From Rhodoplanes sp963712435 (lineage in GTDB: Bacteria; Pseudomonadota; Alphaproteobacteria; Rhizobiales; Xanthobacteraceae): 64,000 bases of DNA. Below, one piece after another: positions 53,812 through 64,000 of this stretch (the first letter of the stretch is position 1; the number at the start of each line of letters is the position of its first letter). Under the pieces are notes generated by a model that was not told the origin of the DNA, ran no database searches, and saw nothing but the letters and a program-made list of their open reading frames with translations. Position numbers and translations under genes: made by a program. The stretch covers positions 1 through 64,000 of the forward strand of contig CAVQIB010000022.1 in assembly GCA_963712435.1 (NCBI GenBank), written 5' to 3'.

Positions 53812-54652
53812 TCAGGCTACCGGTTGCCGCCGGCGCTCGCGCAACAAAGCGATGACGGCGGCCGCGGTCTCTTCGATCGAGCGCCGGGTGACGTCGATAA
53901 TCGGCCAGTTGTGCTTGGCGCACAACCGGCGGGAGAATATCACTTCCTCGGCGACGGCTTCGCGATTGACGTATTGGCCATCCTCCTGGCCGGCATTGAG
54001 CCCGAGCAACCGGTTCTGCCGAATCTGGACGATGCGCTCGGGACTGGCGTAGAGCCCGACCACCAGCGGCCGCTCCAGTGCTTCCAGATGGGCGGGAATC
54101 GGCACACCCGGGACGAGCGGCACATTCGCGGTCTTCACCCCGCGATTGGCGAGATAGATCGAGGTCGGAGTCTTCGAGGTGCGGGATACGCCGACCAGCA
54201 CGACATCGGCCCGTTCGAGATCGTCGGTCAATTGGCCGTCGTCGTGCATCATCGTGTAGTTCAGCGCATCCATGCGCCGGAAATACTCCGAGTTCGAGCA
54301 CATGCTGCGCGCCGATTCGCTGGGTCGATTCGGTCGCGAGATGCGATTGAAACAATTGAAGGACCGGACCGAGAATCGACAGGCAGGGAAGTCCGAGGTC
54401 CTGGCATTTGTCCTCGAGCCGTCCGATCAGCGTCTCGTCGAGCAGAGTATAGAGCACGACGCCCGGTTCCTCCTCGATCCCTGCGAGAACCTGGTCGAGC
54501 TGCTTGTTGCTGCGGACCGCCGGGTACACATGCTCGACGGCGGAGACGTTCGTGTACTGAGCCCGCGCGGCGCGCGCGACGGTCACGAGGGTCTCTCCGG
54601 TTGAATCCGAAATCAGATGCAGGTGGAAGAAGCTCGACGGTTTCGCGGTCAT
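53812..54652 (-). CDS. pyruvate phosphate dikinase regulatory protein (kinase/pyrophosphorylase), one frameshift
   Basis: 279 residues after removing one extra G near 54290. The N-terminus FFHLHLISDSTGETLVTVAR and the C-terminal nucleotide-binding VVLVGVSRTSKTPTSIYLAN define DUF299. It phosphorylates and dephosphorylates (bifunctionally) the histidine-adjacent threonine of PPDK or PEP synthase, matching gluconeogenic flux. The break falls at HVL/NSEYFRRMDALNY; both sides are conserved. It is divergent from hemE across the probable origin. Confidence 0.88.
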
Positions 54653-55005
54653 CGTTCCCTATGATCGACTGTGCATGGCTGGGGACAAAGGAGCATCATT
54701 CGCGCGACGGGGGAGGGCGCGGCCTCCATCTGGTCCATCCCACCCACATATTCACAAAGGCTGGACAGTCGGACCCGCGTTATACTCCCTTGCTGTGAAT
54801 AGCGGCAATGGCGCAGGGAAGGACGCGAAATTGCGAGCTAAGCTCCGGCCAGATCGAGGATTGTCTCGTCCGGCTCAAACCGGGCTATAGGTGAGATTGC
54901 GTGGGTAACCGAGCCGAAAGCGTTCCGCTCTTGTGCAGAGCCGGTTATGAGTCTTTTCCCGCCCCCAACAGACTCAACAATTAAGAATCTCTTGATTGTT
55001 TTGGT
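54653..55005. other. probable chromosomal origin of replication (oriC)
   Basis: A 353-base gap between the PPDK regulator and hemE. In several alphaproteobacteria oriC is next to hemE. Two DnaA-box-like sequences each match TTATNCACA at eight of nine: ATATTCACA (54748-54756) and CTATTCACA on the minus strand (54794-54802). A weaker one is TGTGCATGG (54670-54678). Near hemE an AT-rich patch has a TTAA-N7-TTGA site (54981-54995), close to the CtrA pattern, and three GANTC sites (54949, 54971, 54985), with a fourth inside hemE. Not proven; GC-skew would decide. Confidence 0.55.
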
Positions 55006-56049
55006 TTGAGAGATGGAGCTCCGAACCCGAATATGATTCTCGATGTTCTCGCTGGACGACGATCCGAGGTTCCGCCCGTTTGGATGATGCGGCAGGCGGG
55101 GCGCTATCTCCCGGAGTACCGCGCGGTGCGCGAAGAGGCGGGCAGCTTCCTCGACCTGTGCTTCACGCCGAAGCTTGCGGCCGAGGTCACGCTGCAACCT
55201 ATCCGGCGGTTCGATTTCGATGCGGCGATTCTGTTTTCCGATATCCTCGTCGTGCCGCATGCGCTTGGCCAAACGGTGAGCTTCGTGGCCGGCGAAGGAC
55301 CGCGCCTTGCGCCGCTGGTCGACAGCGGCAATGTCGGCGGGTTCGCAAAAGGCTTGCGTCTGAGCGCGCTCGATCCGGTCTTCGAGACGATCGGGCTGGT
55401 GAAGGCGGCGTTGCCGCCGCATGTCGCCTTGCTCGGATTTTGCGGAGCTCCGTGGACGGTCGCGACCTACATGGTGGCGGGGGAGGGAACACCGGATCAG
55501 GCGCCCGCTCGTGTGATGGCCTATCGGGATCGCATGAGCTTCAGTCGCCTCATCGATGCGTTGACGGAGGCCTCGATCGCCTACCTCGTCGCGCAGTTCA
55601 GGGCCGGGGTTGATGCGGTTCAGGTGTTCGATACGTGGGCTGGTGTGCTGCCGCCCGACGAATTCGAAAGCTGGTGCATCGAGCCGATGCGGAAAATTGT
55701 CGCGGGGGTGCGGTCGAGCATACCCGGCGCGCGGATCATCGGCTTCCCGCGCGGAGCGGGCGCTTCGCTTGTGCGCTATGTCGACGAGGTGGAGGTAAAC
55801 GCGGTCGGTCTCGACTGGACCATCGACCGCAAGTTCGCTCGCACGGCGGTGCAGAGCCGCACCGCCGTGCAGGGCAATCTCGATCCGCTGGTCCTGCTGG
55901 CGGGCGGCGAAGCGCTCGACCGCGAGGTCGACGCCGTGCTTGCCGCGTTCAGCGCGGGTCCTTTCATCTTCAATCTGGGTCACGGCATTCTGCCCGAAAC
56001 GCCGATTGCGCATGTGGAGCAGATGCTGCGCCGGGTGCGAGGCCGGTAA
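55006..56049 (+). CDS. hemE: uroporphyrinogen decarboxylase
   Basis: 347 residues from TTG 55006; ATG 55033 would give 338. Motifs: PPVWMMRQAGRYLPEYRAVR at the N-terminus, DAAILFSDILVVPHALGQTV, and GFPRGAGASLVRYV and FNLGHGILPETPIAHVEQML near the C-terminus. It decarboxylates uroporphyrinogen III to coproporphyrinogen III in heme synthesis. The ribosome site is weak for both starts; TTG gives the family's normal length. hemJ follows after three bases. Confidence 0.93.
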   Translation: MRDGAPNPNMILDVLAGRRSEVPPVWMMRQAGRYLPEYRAVREEAGSFLDLCFTPKLAAEVTLQPIRRFDFDAAILFSDILVVPHALGQTVSFVAGEGPRLAPLVDSGNVGGFAKGLRLSALDPVFETIGLVKAALPPHVALLGFCGAPWTVATYMVAGEGTPDQAPARVMAYRDRMSFSRLIDALTEASIAYLVAQFRAGVDAVQVFDTWAGVLPPDEFESWCIEPMRKIVAGVRSSIPGARIIGFPRGAGASLVRYVDEVEVNAVGLDWTIDRKFARTAVQSRTAVQGNLDPLVLLAGGEALDREVDAVLAAFSAGPFIFNLGHGILPETPIAHVEQMLRRVRGR

Positions 56050-56052
56050 TTC

Positions 56053-56589
56053 GTGCAGGCGCAGCCGGCGTCAGGCGACAAGCGCAGGATCGTGGTGCGC
56101 GCCGCCATTGGACTTGCCGCGCCGCTGCTTGTCACGGGCGCGCTCGGGGTGCTCGCGCCGCTCAGCATGTATCTGTGGCTCAAGGCGTTTCATCTTGTCG
56201 CGGTGTTCGCCTGGATGGGCGGGATGATCGGCGTCATCTACCTGTTCGCCTGGCATGCGCGCACCGAGGCGGAATCGCCGCAAGCGGCGGTGTTGATCGC
56301 GATCGAGCAGCGGCTCGTACAGCTCGTCGTCAATCCAGCGATGGTGATCACATGGGGCATAGGGCTGTGGCTCGCCTGGCGGGGCGGTTGGTTTTCGAGC
56401 CCATGGCTGCACGCGAAGCTTGCTCTGGTTCTCATTTTGTCCGGCGTGCATGGCTGGGTGGTGGGCGTGGTCCGGCGCTCCGCTGAAGGCGCACAGGGGC
56501 GAGGCGTCCGATCCTATATCGCCGTCGATGCGGCGACCGTCCTGCTGACCATCGCGGTCATCGTGCTGGCTGTCGTCAGACCAATGTAG
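56053..56589 (+). CDS. hemJ: protoporphyrinogen IX oxidase HemJ
   Basis: 178 residues with four membrane helices. The conserved histidine and lysine segments are LWLKAFHLVAVFAWMGGMIG and PWLHAKLALVLILSGVHGWV, typical of HemJ. It oxidises protoporphyrinogen IX with a heme b cofactor. GTG 56053 lies three bases after hemE, so both are one transcription unit. Confidence 0.9.
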   Translation: MQAQPASGDKRRIVVRAAIGLAAPLLVTGALGVLAPLSMYLWLKAFHLVAVFAWMGGMIGVIYLFAWHARTEAESPQAAVLIAIEQRLVQLVVNPAMVITWGIGLWLAWRGGWFSSPWLHAKLALVLILSGVHGWVVGVVRRSAEGAQGRGVRSYIAVDAATVLLTIAVIVLAVVRPM

Positions 56590-56592
56590 TGG

Positions 56593-56628
56593 AAGACCGC
56601 GTCCTGCTCTTGCGTGAGCCGCGGTCTT
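56593..56628 (+). terminator. hairpin after hemJ, start of the rho leader
   Basis: AAGACCGCG (56593-56601) pairs with CGCGGTCTT (56620-56628), with an 18-base loop, just after the hemJ stop. The T-run is short, so it is a weak terminator or a structured part of the 210-base rho leader. Confidence 0.45.
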
Positions 56629-56802
56629 TACCTATGTTGTGTAGACCTCCCTAGAACGCAGGCGGATGTGATCGAGCAGGGTCCGGTCGGGACCAATCGC
56701 GCATCGGGATTAGAGGCGTAAGCCCGTTCGCCCCCAAGATCTGCGACTTCCCCCTTTTGAGCGTCGATCGGTTTTTCCCCTCGACGGACAGGAATCACCC
56801 GT

Positions 56803-58070
<1,268 letters not shown>

Positions 58071-58255
58071 CGACGCCGGCGCTCCGCGCCGACGTTGGCG
58101 GCATCGGCGACGCGCAATGGCCGCGGGACTGAGGCCGGCGGAGGACCTGTTCCGGACTACAGCGCGACGAGCCGAGCAACTCCCGGCGTCATCGCCGTTT
58201 TCCCACGGGCGATCGCACTGAGAGTCCGGTGCGTTCTGATGCCGAGGTCCGGAGA

Positions 58256-60380
58256 CTACGCGCGCATCGATCGGAGCGTCTCGGCGAGCTGCTCGGGGTC
58301 AGTGACCGGCAGCGAGCAGCGTCTCGCCCGACGCAGACGAACGCCGCGCCCCGTTCGGGGCCGCTGCAATTTTCTCCTGCGCAGGATGCGCGGCGGGCAG
58401 CCGGTCAGCCGATGCTGCGCGCGCAGCAGCGATGCGGTCGTGAACGGGATGTGCTGCACTGCAGCGACGAGGGCGTCAATGTGCGGTCCTTCGCGCACGA
58501 TAACGATCTCTGCTGCGCGAAGACGCAGGTCGAGCGCGTTCAGCAGGCTCAGATGGCCGAACAGGTTGGCGGCGGCGATCGGCATCAGGCCGTCGAACAG
58601 GCTGTCGGCCCGCGCGCGCCAGGCGTCGTCGCCGGCCAGCACGGCGAGCCGGACCAGGTTCTGCGCGGCGACGCCGTTCGGGTTCGGGGTGGCGTCGTCA
58701 TGCGTCGACTCCGGTCGCACGATCAGGCCCTCGGCGTCGTCGGCCGTCAGGAAATAGCCGCCGGTCGCGGGATTGGCATAGTGCCGGTCGAACGCGTGCT
58801 GCCAGGCGACGCGCCTGGTCGAGATAGGCGCGCTCGCCCGGTCGCCTCGAACAGCGCCAGCGCGGCGCGGATCATGGCGGCGAAGTCGGACGCGAGCCCG
58901 GGATACAGCAGCCGGCCGTCGCGCCAGGAATGGCCGAGCCGGTCGCCGCGGGTCATGGCGGCGGCGATGAAGTCGAAAGCGCGCGCGGCGAGCGCGAGCC
59001 AGTGCGGCTCGTCGAGCAGAACGCCGGCATTGGCAAGCGCGGCGATCATCAGCCCGTTCCAGTCGGCCAGCACCTTGTCGTCGAGGCCGGGCCGGACGCG
59101 GCGCGCGCGGGCGGCCAGAAGCGTCTCGCGAAGCCGCGCAGCCTCTGTCTCGTCCGCATCGAACGGGCGAGGGCGAAGCCTTGTCCGGCCGCGCGCGCGC
59201 GAAATCATCGAGGCGGCCCAGCCGGTTGAGGATGTTATGGCCCTCGAAATTGCCCGCCGCCGTGACGTCGTAACGCTCGGCGAAGAAGCGCGCGTCGTCC
59301 GGCGGCAGGAGACTTTCGATCTCCGCGAGCGACCAGACATAGAACTTGCCCTCCTCGCCTTCCGAATCGGCGTCGAGCGACGCGCAGAACGCGCCCTCCG
59401 CGGTGAGTCATCTCGCGCTCGAGCCAGCCGACCGTCTCGATCGCGCGCTGGCGGAACAGCGGGTGGCCGGTGCGGGCATGCGCGAGCGCCAGCAGCTCGA
59501 GAAGCTGCGCATTGTCGTAAAGCATCTTCTCGAAATGCGGGACCAGCCAGCGCTCGTCGACCGAGTAGCGCGAGAAGCCGCCGCCGAGATGGTCGTAGAT
59601 GCCGCCCTCGCACATGCGTTCGAGCGAGAGGGCGACGAGATCGAGAGGGCCGTTTGGCGGGGGAGGTCGGGAGGGGGTCATCGGCGCGCTGGCGTGCGTC
59701 CGCGCGCAGGCCGGCGCGCCAGAGGAATTCCAGCATCGAGCACTGCGGAAATTTCGGTGCGCCGCGCAGCCCGCCGTGGAGCGTGTCGATGGCGCCGGCC
59801 AACTGCGCGCCGATGCGATCGAGCTGGACGAGACTCAGAGAGACGCGGCCCTCGGCCTGCGCTTTCTCGGCGAGCCGGTCCATCAGCGCCTGGCGATTCT
59901 GCTCGACGCGCTGCGGTTCCTCGCGGAACAGCCGGGCGATCTCGCGCAGCACATCGGTGAAGGAGGGGCGGCCATAGCGGGCCGTGTTGGGGAAATAGGT
60001 GCCGCCCCACACCGGTTCGCCGCCCGGCGTGAGGAACATGGTGAGCGGCCAGCCGCCCTGCTCGCCCGAGATGGTGCAGCGCCGCCATGTAGATCTGGTC
60101 GATGTCGGGCCGCTCCTCGCGGTCGACTTTGATGTTGACGAACAGCTCGTTCATCACCGCCGCGGTCGCGGGGTCCTCGAAACTCTCGTGCGCCATCACA
60201 TGGCACCAGTGGCAGGCGGCGTAGCCGACCGACAGCAGGATCGGCTTGCCGGTTGTTCTGCGCTTCGGCGAGCGCGTCCGGGCCCCACGGCCACCAGTCC
60301 ACCGGATTGTGCTTGTGCTGCAGGAGGTACGGGCTGGTCTCGCGGGCGAGACGGTTTTCGTGCGTCGTGGTGGCGGTCAT
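58256..60380 (-). CDS. thioredoxin-domain protein of the YyaL/DUF255 family, many indels
   Basis: About 700 residues if the frames are joined. The N-terminal thioredoxin-like domain starts NRLARETSPYLLQHKHNPVD; the vestigial active site CHWCHVM is encoded near 60200 and continues HESFEDPATAAVMNELFVNI. The (alpha/alpha) barrel part includes FLTPGGEPVWGGTYFPNTAR and GGGFSRYSVDERWLVPHFEK, and the C-terminus ends DCSLPVTDPEQLAETLRSMRA-like. Frame breaks fall near 60255, 60080, 59680, 59400 and 58810 among others. Function is unknown; the family resembles N-acylglucosamine epimerases. It is in the usual place between rho and mnmE. Confidence 0.8.
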
Positions 60381-60459
60381 GAGCTCTGCCCTCTCGGTCG
60401 GGGCAGATTTAAGCGCCGCGCGCGCCGCGTTAGGATGGCGAATTGACGCTGCCTGACGC

Positions 60460-60564
60460 TCAGGCGGGCGAAACGCACCGAATGGCCTGTCGGCCGTGCC
60501 GACGACAGATGCGGAAATCGGCATCGGTGGTCAGAAGCACGGGATCGGCCGCTGTTTCGGTCAT
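60460..60564 (-). pseudogene. PIN-domain toxin fragment (VapC-like C-terminus)
   Basis: 35 codons reading MTETAADPVLLTTDADFRIC, then RRHGRQAIRCVSPA. The last part resembles the terminal strand of uncharacterised PIN-domain (VapC-like) proteins, which commonly end in TTD-DF and R-HGRQ-I motifs. The rest of such a protein is missing, and no antitoxin gene is visible. It would be a remnant in the gap between the DUF255 gene and mnmE. Confidence 0.35.
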
Positions 60565-60621
60565 GCGGACGAGGCAGGGTAAATGCCGGACTTGCTGCCT
60601 TGATCGTGCTTTGTAGCGCGC

Positions 60622-62009
60622 ATGACCGGAGATCAAGACACCATCTTCGCGCTCTCGTCGGGCCGGCCGCCGGCGGCGGTCGCGGTCGTGCGCATATCCG
60701 GCCCGCAGGCGGGGGCGGCGCTCGCGGCGCTCGTCGGCCGTCTGCCGAGGCCGCGCGAGGCCGCGCTTGTGCGCGTCCGCGATCCGGACAGCGGCGACGT
60801 CGTCGACGATGCGCTCGCGCTGTGGTTTCCGGCGCCGAGAAGCGAGACGGGCGAGGACGTGGCGGAGCTTCACCTGCATGGCGGGCAGGGCGGTGGTTGC
60901 GGCGGTGCTCGCGGCGCTCGGGCGCGTCGCGCATTGCCGGCCCGCGGCGCCCGGCGAGTTCACCCGGCGTGCGTTCGACAATGGCAAGCTCGATCTCACC
61001 CGGGTGGAGGGCCTTGCCGATCTGATCGCGGCCGACACCGAGGCGCAGCGGCGGCAGGCCTTCCGCCAGCTCCGAGGCTGGCTCGGCGATCGCGCGGAGG
61101 CCTGGCGGACCGGGCTGATCGGCGCGCTGGCGCTGGTCGAAGCGCGCATCGACTTTGCCGACGAAGGCGATGTCCCGGAAGACTTGATCGCGCCGGCGCT
61201 GGGCGGCGGCGCGGACCCTGCGGGACGAGATCGCGGCCGCGCTGGCGGACGAGCGCCGCGGCGAACGCCTGCGCGAAGGCCTGGTGGTTGCGATCGCAGG
61301 TCCGCCCAATGCCGGAAAGTCAAGCCTTATCAATCGGATCGCCCGGCGCGAGGCGGCGATCGTCTCGCCCTATGCCGGCACGACACGCGACATCATCGAG
61401 GTTCATCTCGACCTCGGCGGAGCTGCCCGTTACGCTGCTCGACACGGCCGGCATCCGCGAAAGCGACGATCCGGTCGAGCAGGAGGGGGTGCGGCGGGCG
61501 CGGGCGCGCGCGGCGCGGCGCCGATCTGGTGCTGTGGCTGGTCGACGCCTCGGCGGGCGGGGAGGGGTTCCCGACCGCCGCGCCGGCCGACGTCAGCAAA
61601 GCGCCGATCTGGACGGTCCGGAACAAGATCGACCTTGCCGGGGAGCGGATTCACCAATCGGAAACCATACCGGGCAAAATATCGACGTCCGATGCTCGCC
61701 GGTCCTTCGCCATGTCGGCGCATACCGGCGCGGGCTTGGCGGAACTGCTGGCCGCGCTGGAGCGCTTCGCTGCGGACTTCCTCGGCAGCGCGGAACCGGT
61801 CCTGGTCACCCGGGAGCGCCACCGCCTGGCGCTGCAGGAGGCATTGGCCGCGCTCGACCGCGCCTTGGCCGAACCGCCGGTCAATCGCGAGGAGATCGTG
61901 GCGGAGGAACTGCGGCTGGCGGCCCGCGCGCTCGGGCGGCTGCGTCGGCCGCGTCGACGTGGAGGACGTCCTCGACGTCATCTTTCGTGATTTCTGCATC
62001 GGCAAATGA
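60622..62009 (+). CDS. mnmE: tRNA modification GTPase MnmE, several indels
   Basis: About 460 residues after correction of five +1 breaks (near 60890, 61210, 61418, 61517 and 61948). The N-terminal tetrahydrofolate-binding domain begins TGDQDTIFALSSGRPPAAVA, and the G-domain shows AIAGPPNAGKSSLINRIARR, then LLDTAGIRESDD. It ends with the diagnostic CIGK (DVIFRDFCIGK). With MnmG it makes the 5-carboxymethylaminomethyl modification of wobble uridine. ATG 60622 is the start. Confidence 0.9.
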
Positions 62010-62039
62010 TAGTGGCGCATTGCCGTCGCGTTCCTGCGT

Positions 62040-62055
62040 TGTTTCACGTGAAACA
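62040..62055. promoter_or_regulatory. parS centromere site
   Basis: TGTTTCACGTGAAACA is a perfect 16-base palindrome, identical to the widely conserved ParB-binding site of chromosomes. It lies between mnmE and mnmG. In alphaproteobacteria mnmG is commonly followed by rsmG-parA-parB, so a parS here is in the expected place. Confidence 0.9.
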
Positions 62056-62083
62056 CCGAGGCCGATCGGAATCTCATCCGCGC

Positions 62084-63971
62084 ATGGACTTGCGTTTCGA
62101 CGTCATCGTCATCGGCGGCGGCCATGCCGGCTGTGAGGCCGCGGCGGCGGCCGCGCGCATGGGCGCGCGCACCGCGCTGGTGACCCACCGCTTCGCGACG
62201 ATCGGCGCGATGTCGTGCAATCCGGCGATCGGCGGGCTCGGCAAGGGCCATCTGGTGCGCGAGATCGATGCCCTCGACGGGCTGATGGGCCGCGTCGCCG
62301 ACCGCGGCGGGATCCAGTTCCGCGTGCTGAACCGCCGCAAGGGACCGGCGGTGCGCGGGCCGCGCGCGCAGGCCGACCGCAAGCTCTATGCGGCGGCGAT
62401 GCAGCAGGCGATTCGCGAGACCGCCGAACCTCACCGTCATCGAAGGCGAGGCCGACGACCTGACGCACTGGCGAGGGCCGGGTGAGCGGCGTTGTCCTCG
62501 CCGACGGGCGCGACATTGGCCGCGGGCGCGGTCGTGCTCACGACCGGCACCTTCCTGCGCGGGCTGATCCATATCGGCGAACGGACGATTCCGGCCGGGC
62601 GGGTCGGGGAGGCGCCGGCGCTCGGCCTGTCGCGCACGCTGGAACGGCCTGGGCTTCGCGCTCGGCCGGCTCAAGACCGGCACGCCGCCGCGGCTCGACG
62701 GCCGCACCATCGACTGGGCAGCGCCTCGAGATGCCAGCCCGGCGACGACCCGCCCGAGCCGTTCTCGGCGCTGACCGACCGCATCGACGAATCCGCAGAT
62801 CGAATGCGCGATCACCCGCACCACCGCGGCGACGCACGCCGTCATCCGCGCGAACGTCCATCGCTCGCCCATGTATTCCGGGCAGATCGCAAGCCGCGGG
62901 CCGCGCTACTGCCCCTCGATCGAGGACAAGATCGTGCGCTTCGGCGAACGCGACGGGCACCAGATCTTCCTGGAGCCTGAAGGACTTGACGACACGACGG
63001 TGTATCCGAACGGCATTTCGACATCGCTGCCGGAGGACGTCCAGCTCGCTCTGGTCGCGACGATTCCCGGCCTCGCGCGAACGCGCATCACCCGGCCGGG
63101 CTACGCGATCGAATACGATCATGTCGATCCGCGCGAGCTTTCGCCGACGCTCGAGGCGAAGCGGCTGAAGGGCTTGTTCCTCGCCGGCCAGATCAACGGC
63201 ACGACCGGTTACGAGGAGGCGGCCGGCGCAGGGCCTGGTCGCGGGGTTGAACGCAGCGCTTGCGCGCAGGCGGCGGACGCCGAATTCGTCGTCGACCGCT
63301 CCGACGCCTATCTCGGCGTGATGATCGACGACCTGGTGACGCGCGGCGTGACCGAGCCCTACCGCATGTTCACCTCGCGCGCGGAGTACCGGCTCACGCT
63401 GCGCGCCGACAATGCCGACCAGCGCCTGACCGGGAAGGGGTTGGCGTTGGGGTGCGTGGGATCGGAGCGGGCAGGCCGGTTCCAGGCGAAAATGCAGGCC
63501 TTGTCGGCGGCGCGCGACTATGCTCGCTCCGTGTCGGTCACGCCCTCGGAAGCCGAGCGGTTCGGCTTCGCCCTGAAGAAGGACGGGCAGCGCCGCACCG
63601 CCTTCGATCTGCTCTCCTACCCGGATTTCGGAATGACTGACGTGATCCGCATCTGGCCGCAGCTGGCGGCGCTGGCGCCGGCCATCGCCGAGCAGCTGGA
63701 GATCGACGCCAAGTATTCGGTCTATCTCGACCGGCAGGCGGCCGACATCGCAGCCTACCGCCGCGACGAGGCGCTCGCGCTGCCCGATGATCTCGATTAC
63801 GCCGCGGTTTCGGGGCTGTCGCACGAGGTACGGCAAAAGCTTGCCGCCGTCCGGCCGCGGACGCTTGGCCAGGCCGGCCGCATCGACGGCGTCACGCCGG
63901 CGGCTCTCACGCTGCTGGCGTCGCAACTGCGGAAGCCACGGCGCACGCGCAAAGCCGCGGCCGAAGGATGA
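62084..63971 (+). CDS. mnmG: tRNA uridine-5-carboxymethylaminomethyl modification enzyme MnmG, many indels
   Basis: About 625 residues when corrected. FAD-binding start: VIVIGGGHAGCEAAAAAARM. After a series of +1 breaks (near 62428, 62470, 62512, 62650, 62728, 62740, 62800 and 63228) conserved blocks continue, such as TTGTFLRGLIHIGERTIPAG, RANVHRSPMYSGQI and YCPSIEDKIVRF. The C-terminal half from about 63240 on is in one frame and ends KPRRTRKAAAEG. It works with MnmE on tRNA wobble uridines. ATG 62084 starts MDLRFDVIV. Confidence 0.92.
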
Positions 63972-63976
63972 GAACA

Positions 63977-64000
63977 GTGGATCGGCGCTGGGAGAGGCTC
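63977..64000 (+). CDS. rsmG: first codons of a probable rsmG (16S rRNA methyltransferase), cut by the window
   Basis: A GTG at 63977 begins eight codons (VDRRWERL) five bases after mnmG ends. In alphaproteobacteria rsmG follows mnmG directly, usually with a tight junction. The fragment is too short for identification on sequence alone, so this rests on position. Confidence 0.4.

Overview
This is a high-GC alphaproteobacterial chromosome segment, most likely from the Hyphomicrobiales (Rhizobiales) near the Xanthobacteraceae/Nitrobacteraceae. The assignment rests on an EcfG/NepR/PhyR general stress module, hisA-hisF-hisH-hisB next to hslV-hslU, the run dnaQ-coaE-maf-(PPDK regulator)-hemE-hemJ-rho-mnmE-mnmG, and a BadI-type ring hydrolase. 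It was read by eye; no database search was run.

Layout. 1-6617: one end of an accessory element (DUF2493, Toprim/DUF7146, ParB-like and DUF932 proteins) lying against the 3' end of a tRNA-Arg(ACG) gene; two of its genes share a structured leader. 6956-10702: a sensor kinase, a MerA/Lpd-type flavoprotein and a TVP38 membrane protein. 10933-16446: rpmH-rnpA-yidC-engB, a DUF423 protein, argB and an exported protein. 16523-20382: ccr, a GlsB-like membrane protein and ecm of the ethylmalonyl-CoA pathway. 20564-22200: a small DNA-binding-like protein and a serine hydrolase. 22344-33455: an apparent uptake and activation locus for an organic (probably alicyclic or aromatic) acid: IclR regulator, livG-fadD-livH-livM-livK-livF-paaK-like operon, badI-like hydrolase and a RidA protein. 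33663-37802: cytochrome c peroxidase with an FNR/FixK-type box, a CAP-domain lipoprotein and a large MscS channel. 38047-39798: ecfG-nepR and divergent phyR with back-to-back EcfG promoters. 39849-44696: coaA and histidine genes, including an unreported-looking 43-residue membrane peptide gene coupled to hisA. 44887-47987: hslV-GNAT-hslU and a carbonic anhydrase. 48078-54652: smr, mltA, a Tim44-like gene, secB, dnaQ, coaE, maf and a PPDK regulator. 54653-55005: probable chromosomal origin. 55006-63971: hemE, hemJ, rho, a DUF255 protein, mnmE, a perfect parS site, mnmG and the first codons of a probable rsmG.

How it works together. The right half is an origin-proximal housekeeping core (oriC candidate beside hemE, parS beside mnmG). 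The left half carries acquired or metabolic modules: a mobile-element end at a tRNA, acid uptake plus CoA activation feeding ring cleavage, and ethylmalonyl-CoA assimilation of acetyl-CoA.

Caution on the sequence. Many otherwise conserved genes (ecm, phyR, hslU, coaE, the PPDK regulator, rho, the DUF255 gene, mnmE, mnmG and most of the left element) are split by single-base indels, mostly +1, with the conserved protein continuing in the next frame. I read these as sequence or assembly errors rather than gene decay and give the full span of each gene as one CDS.
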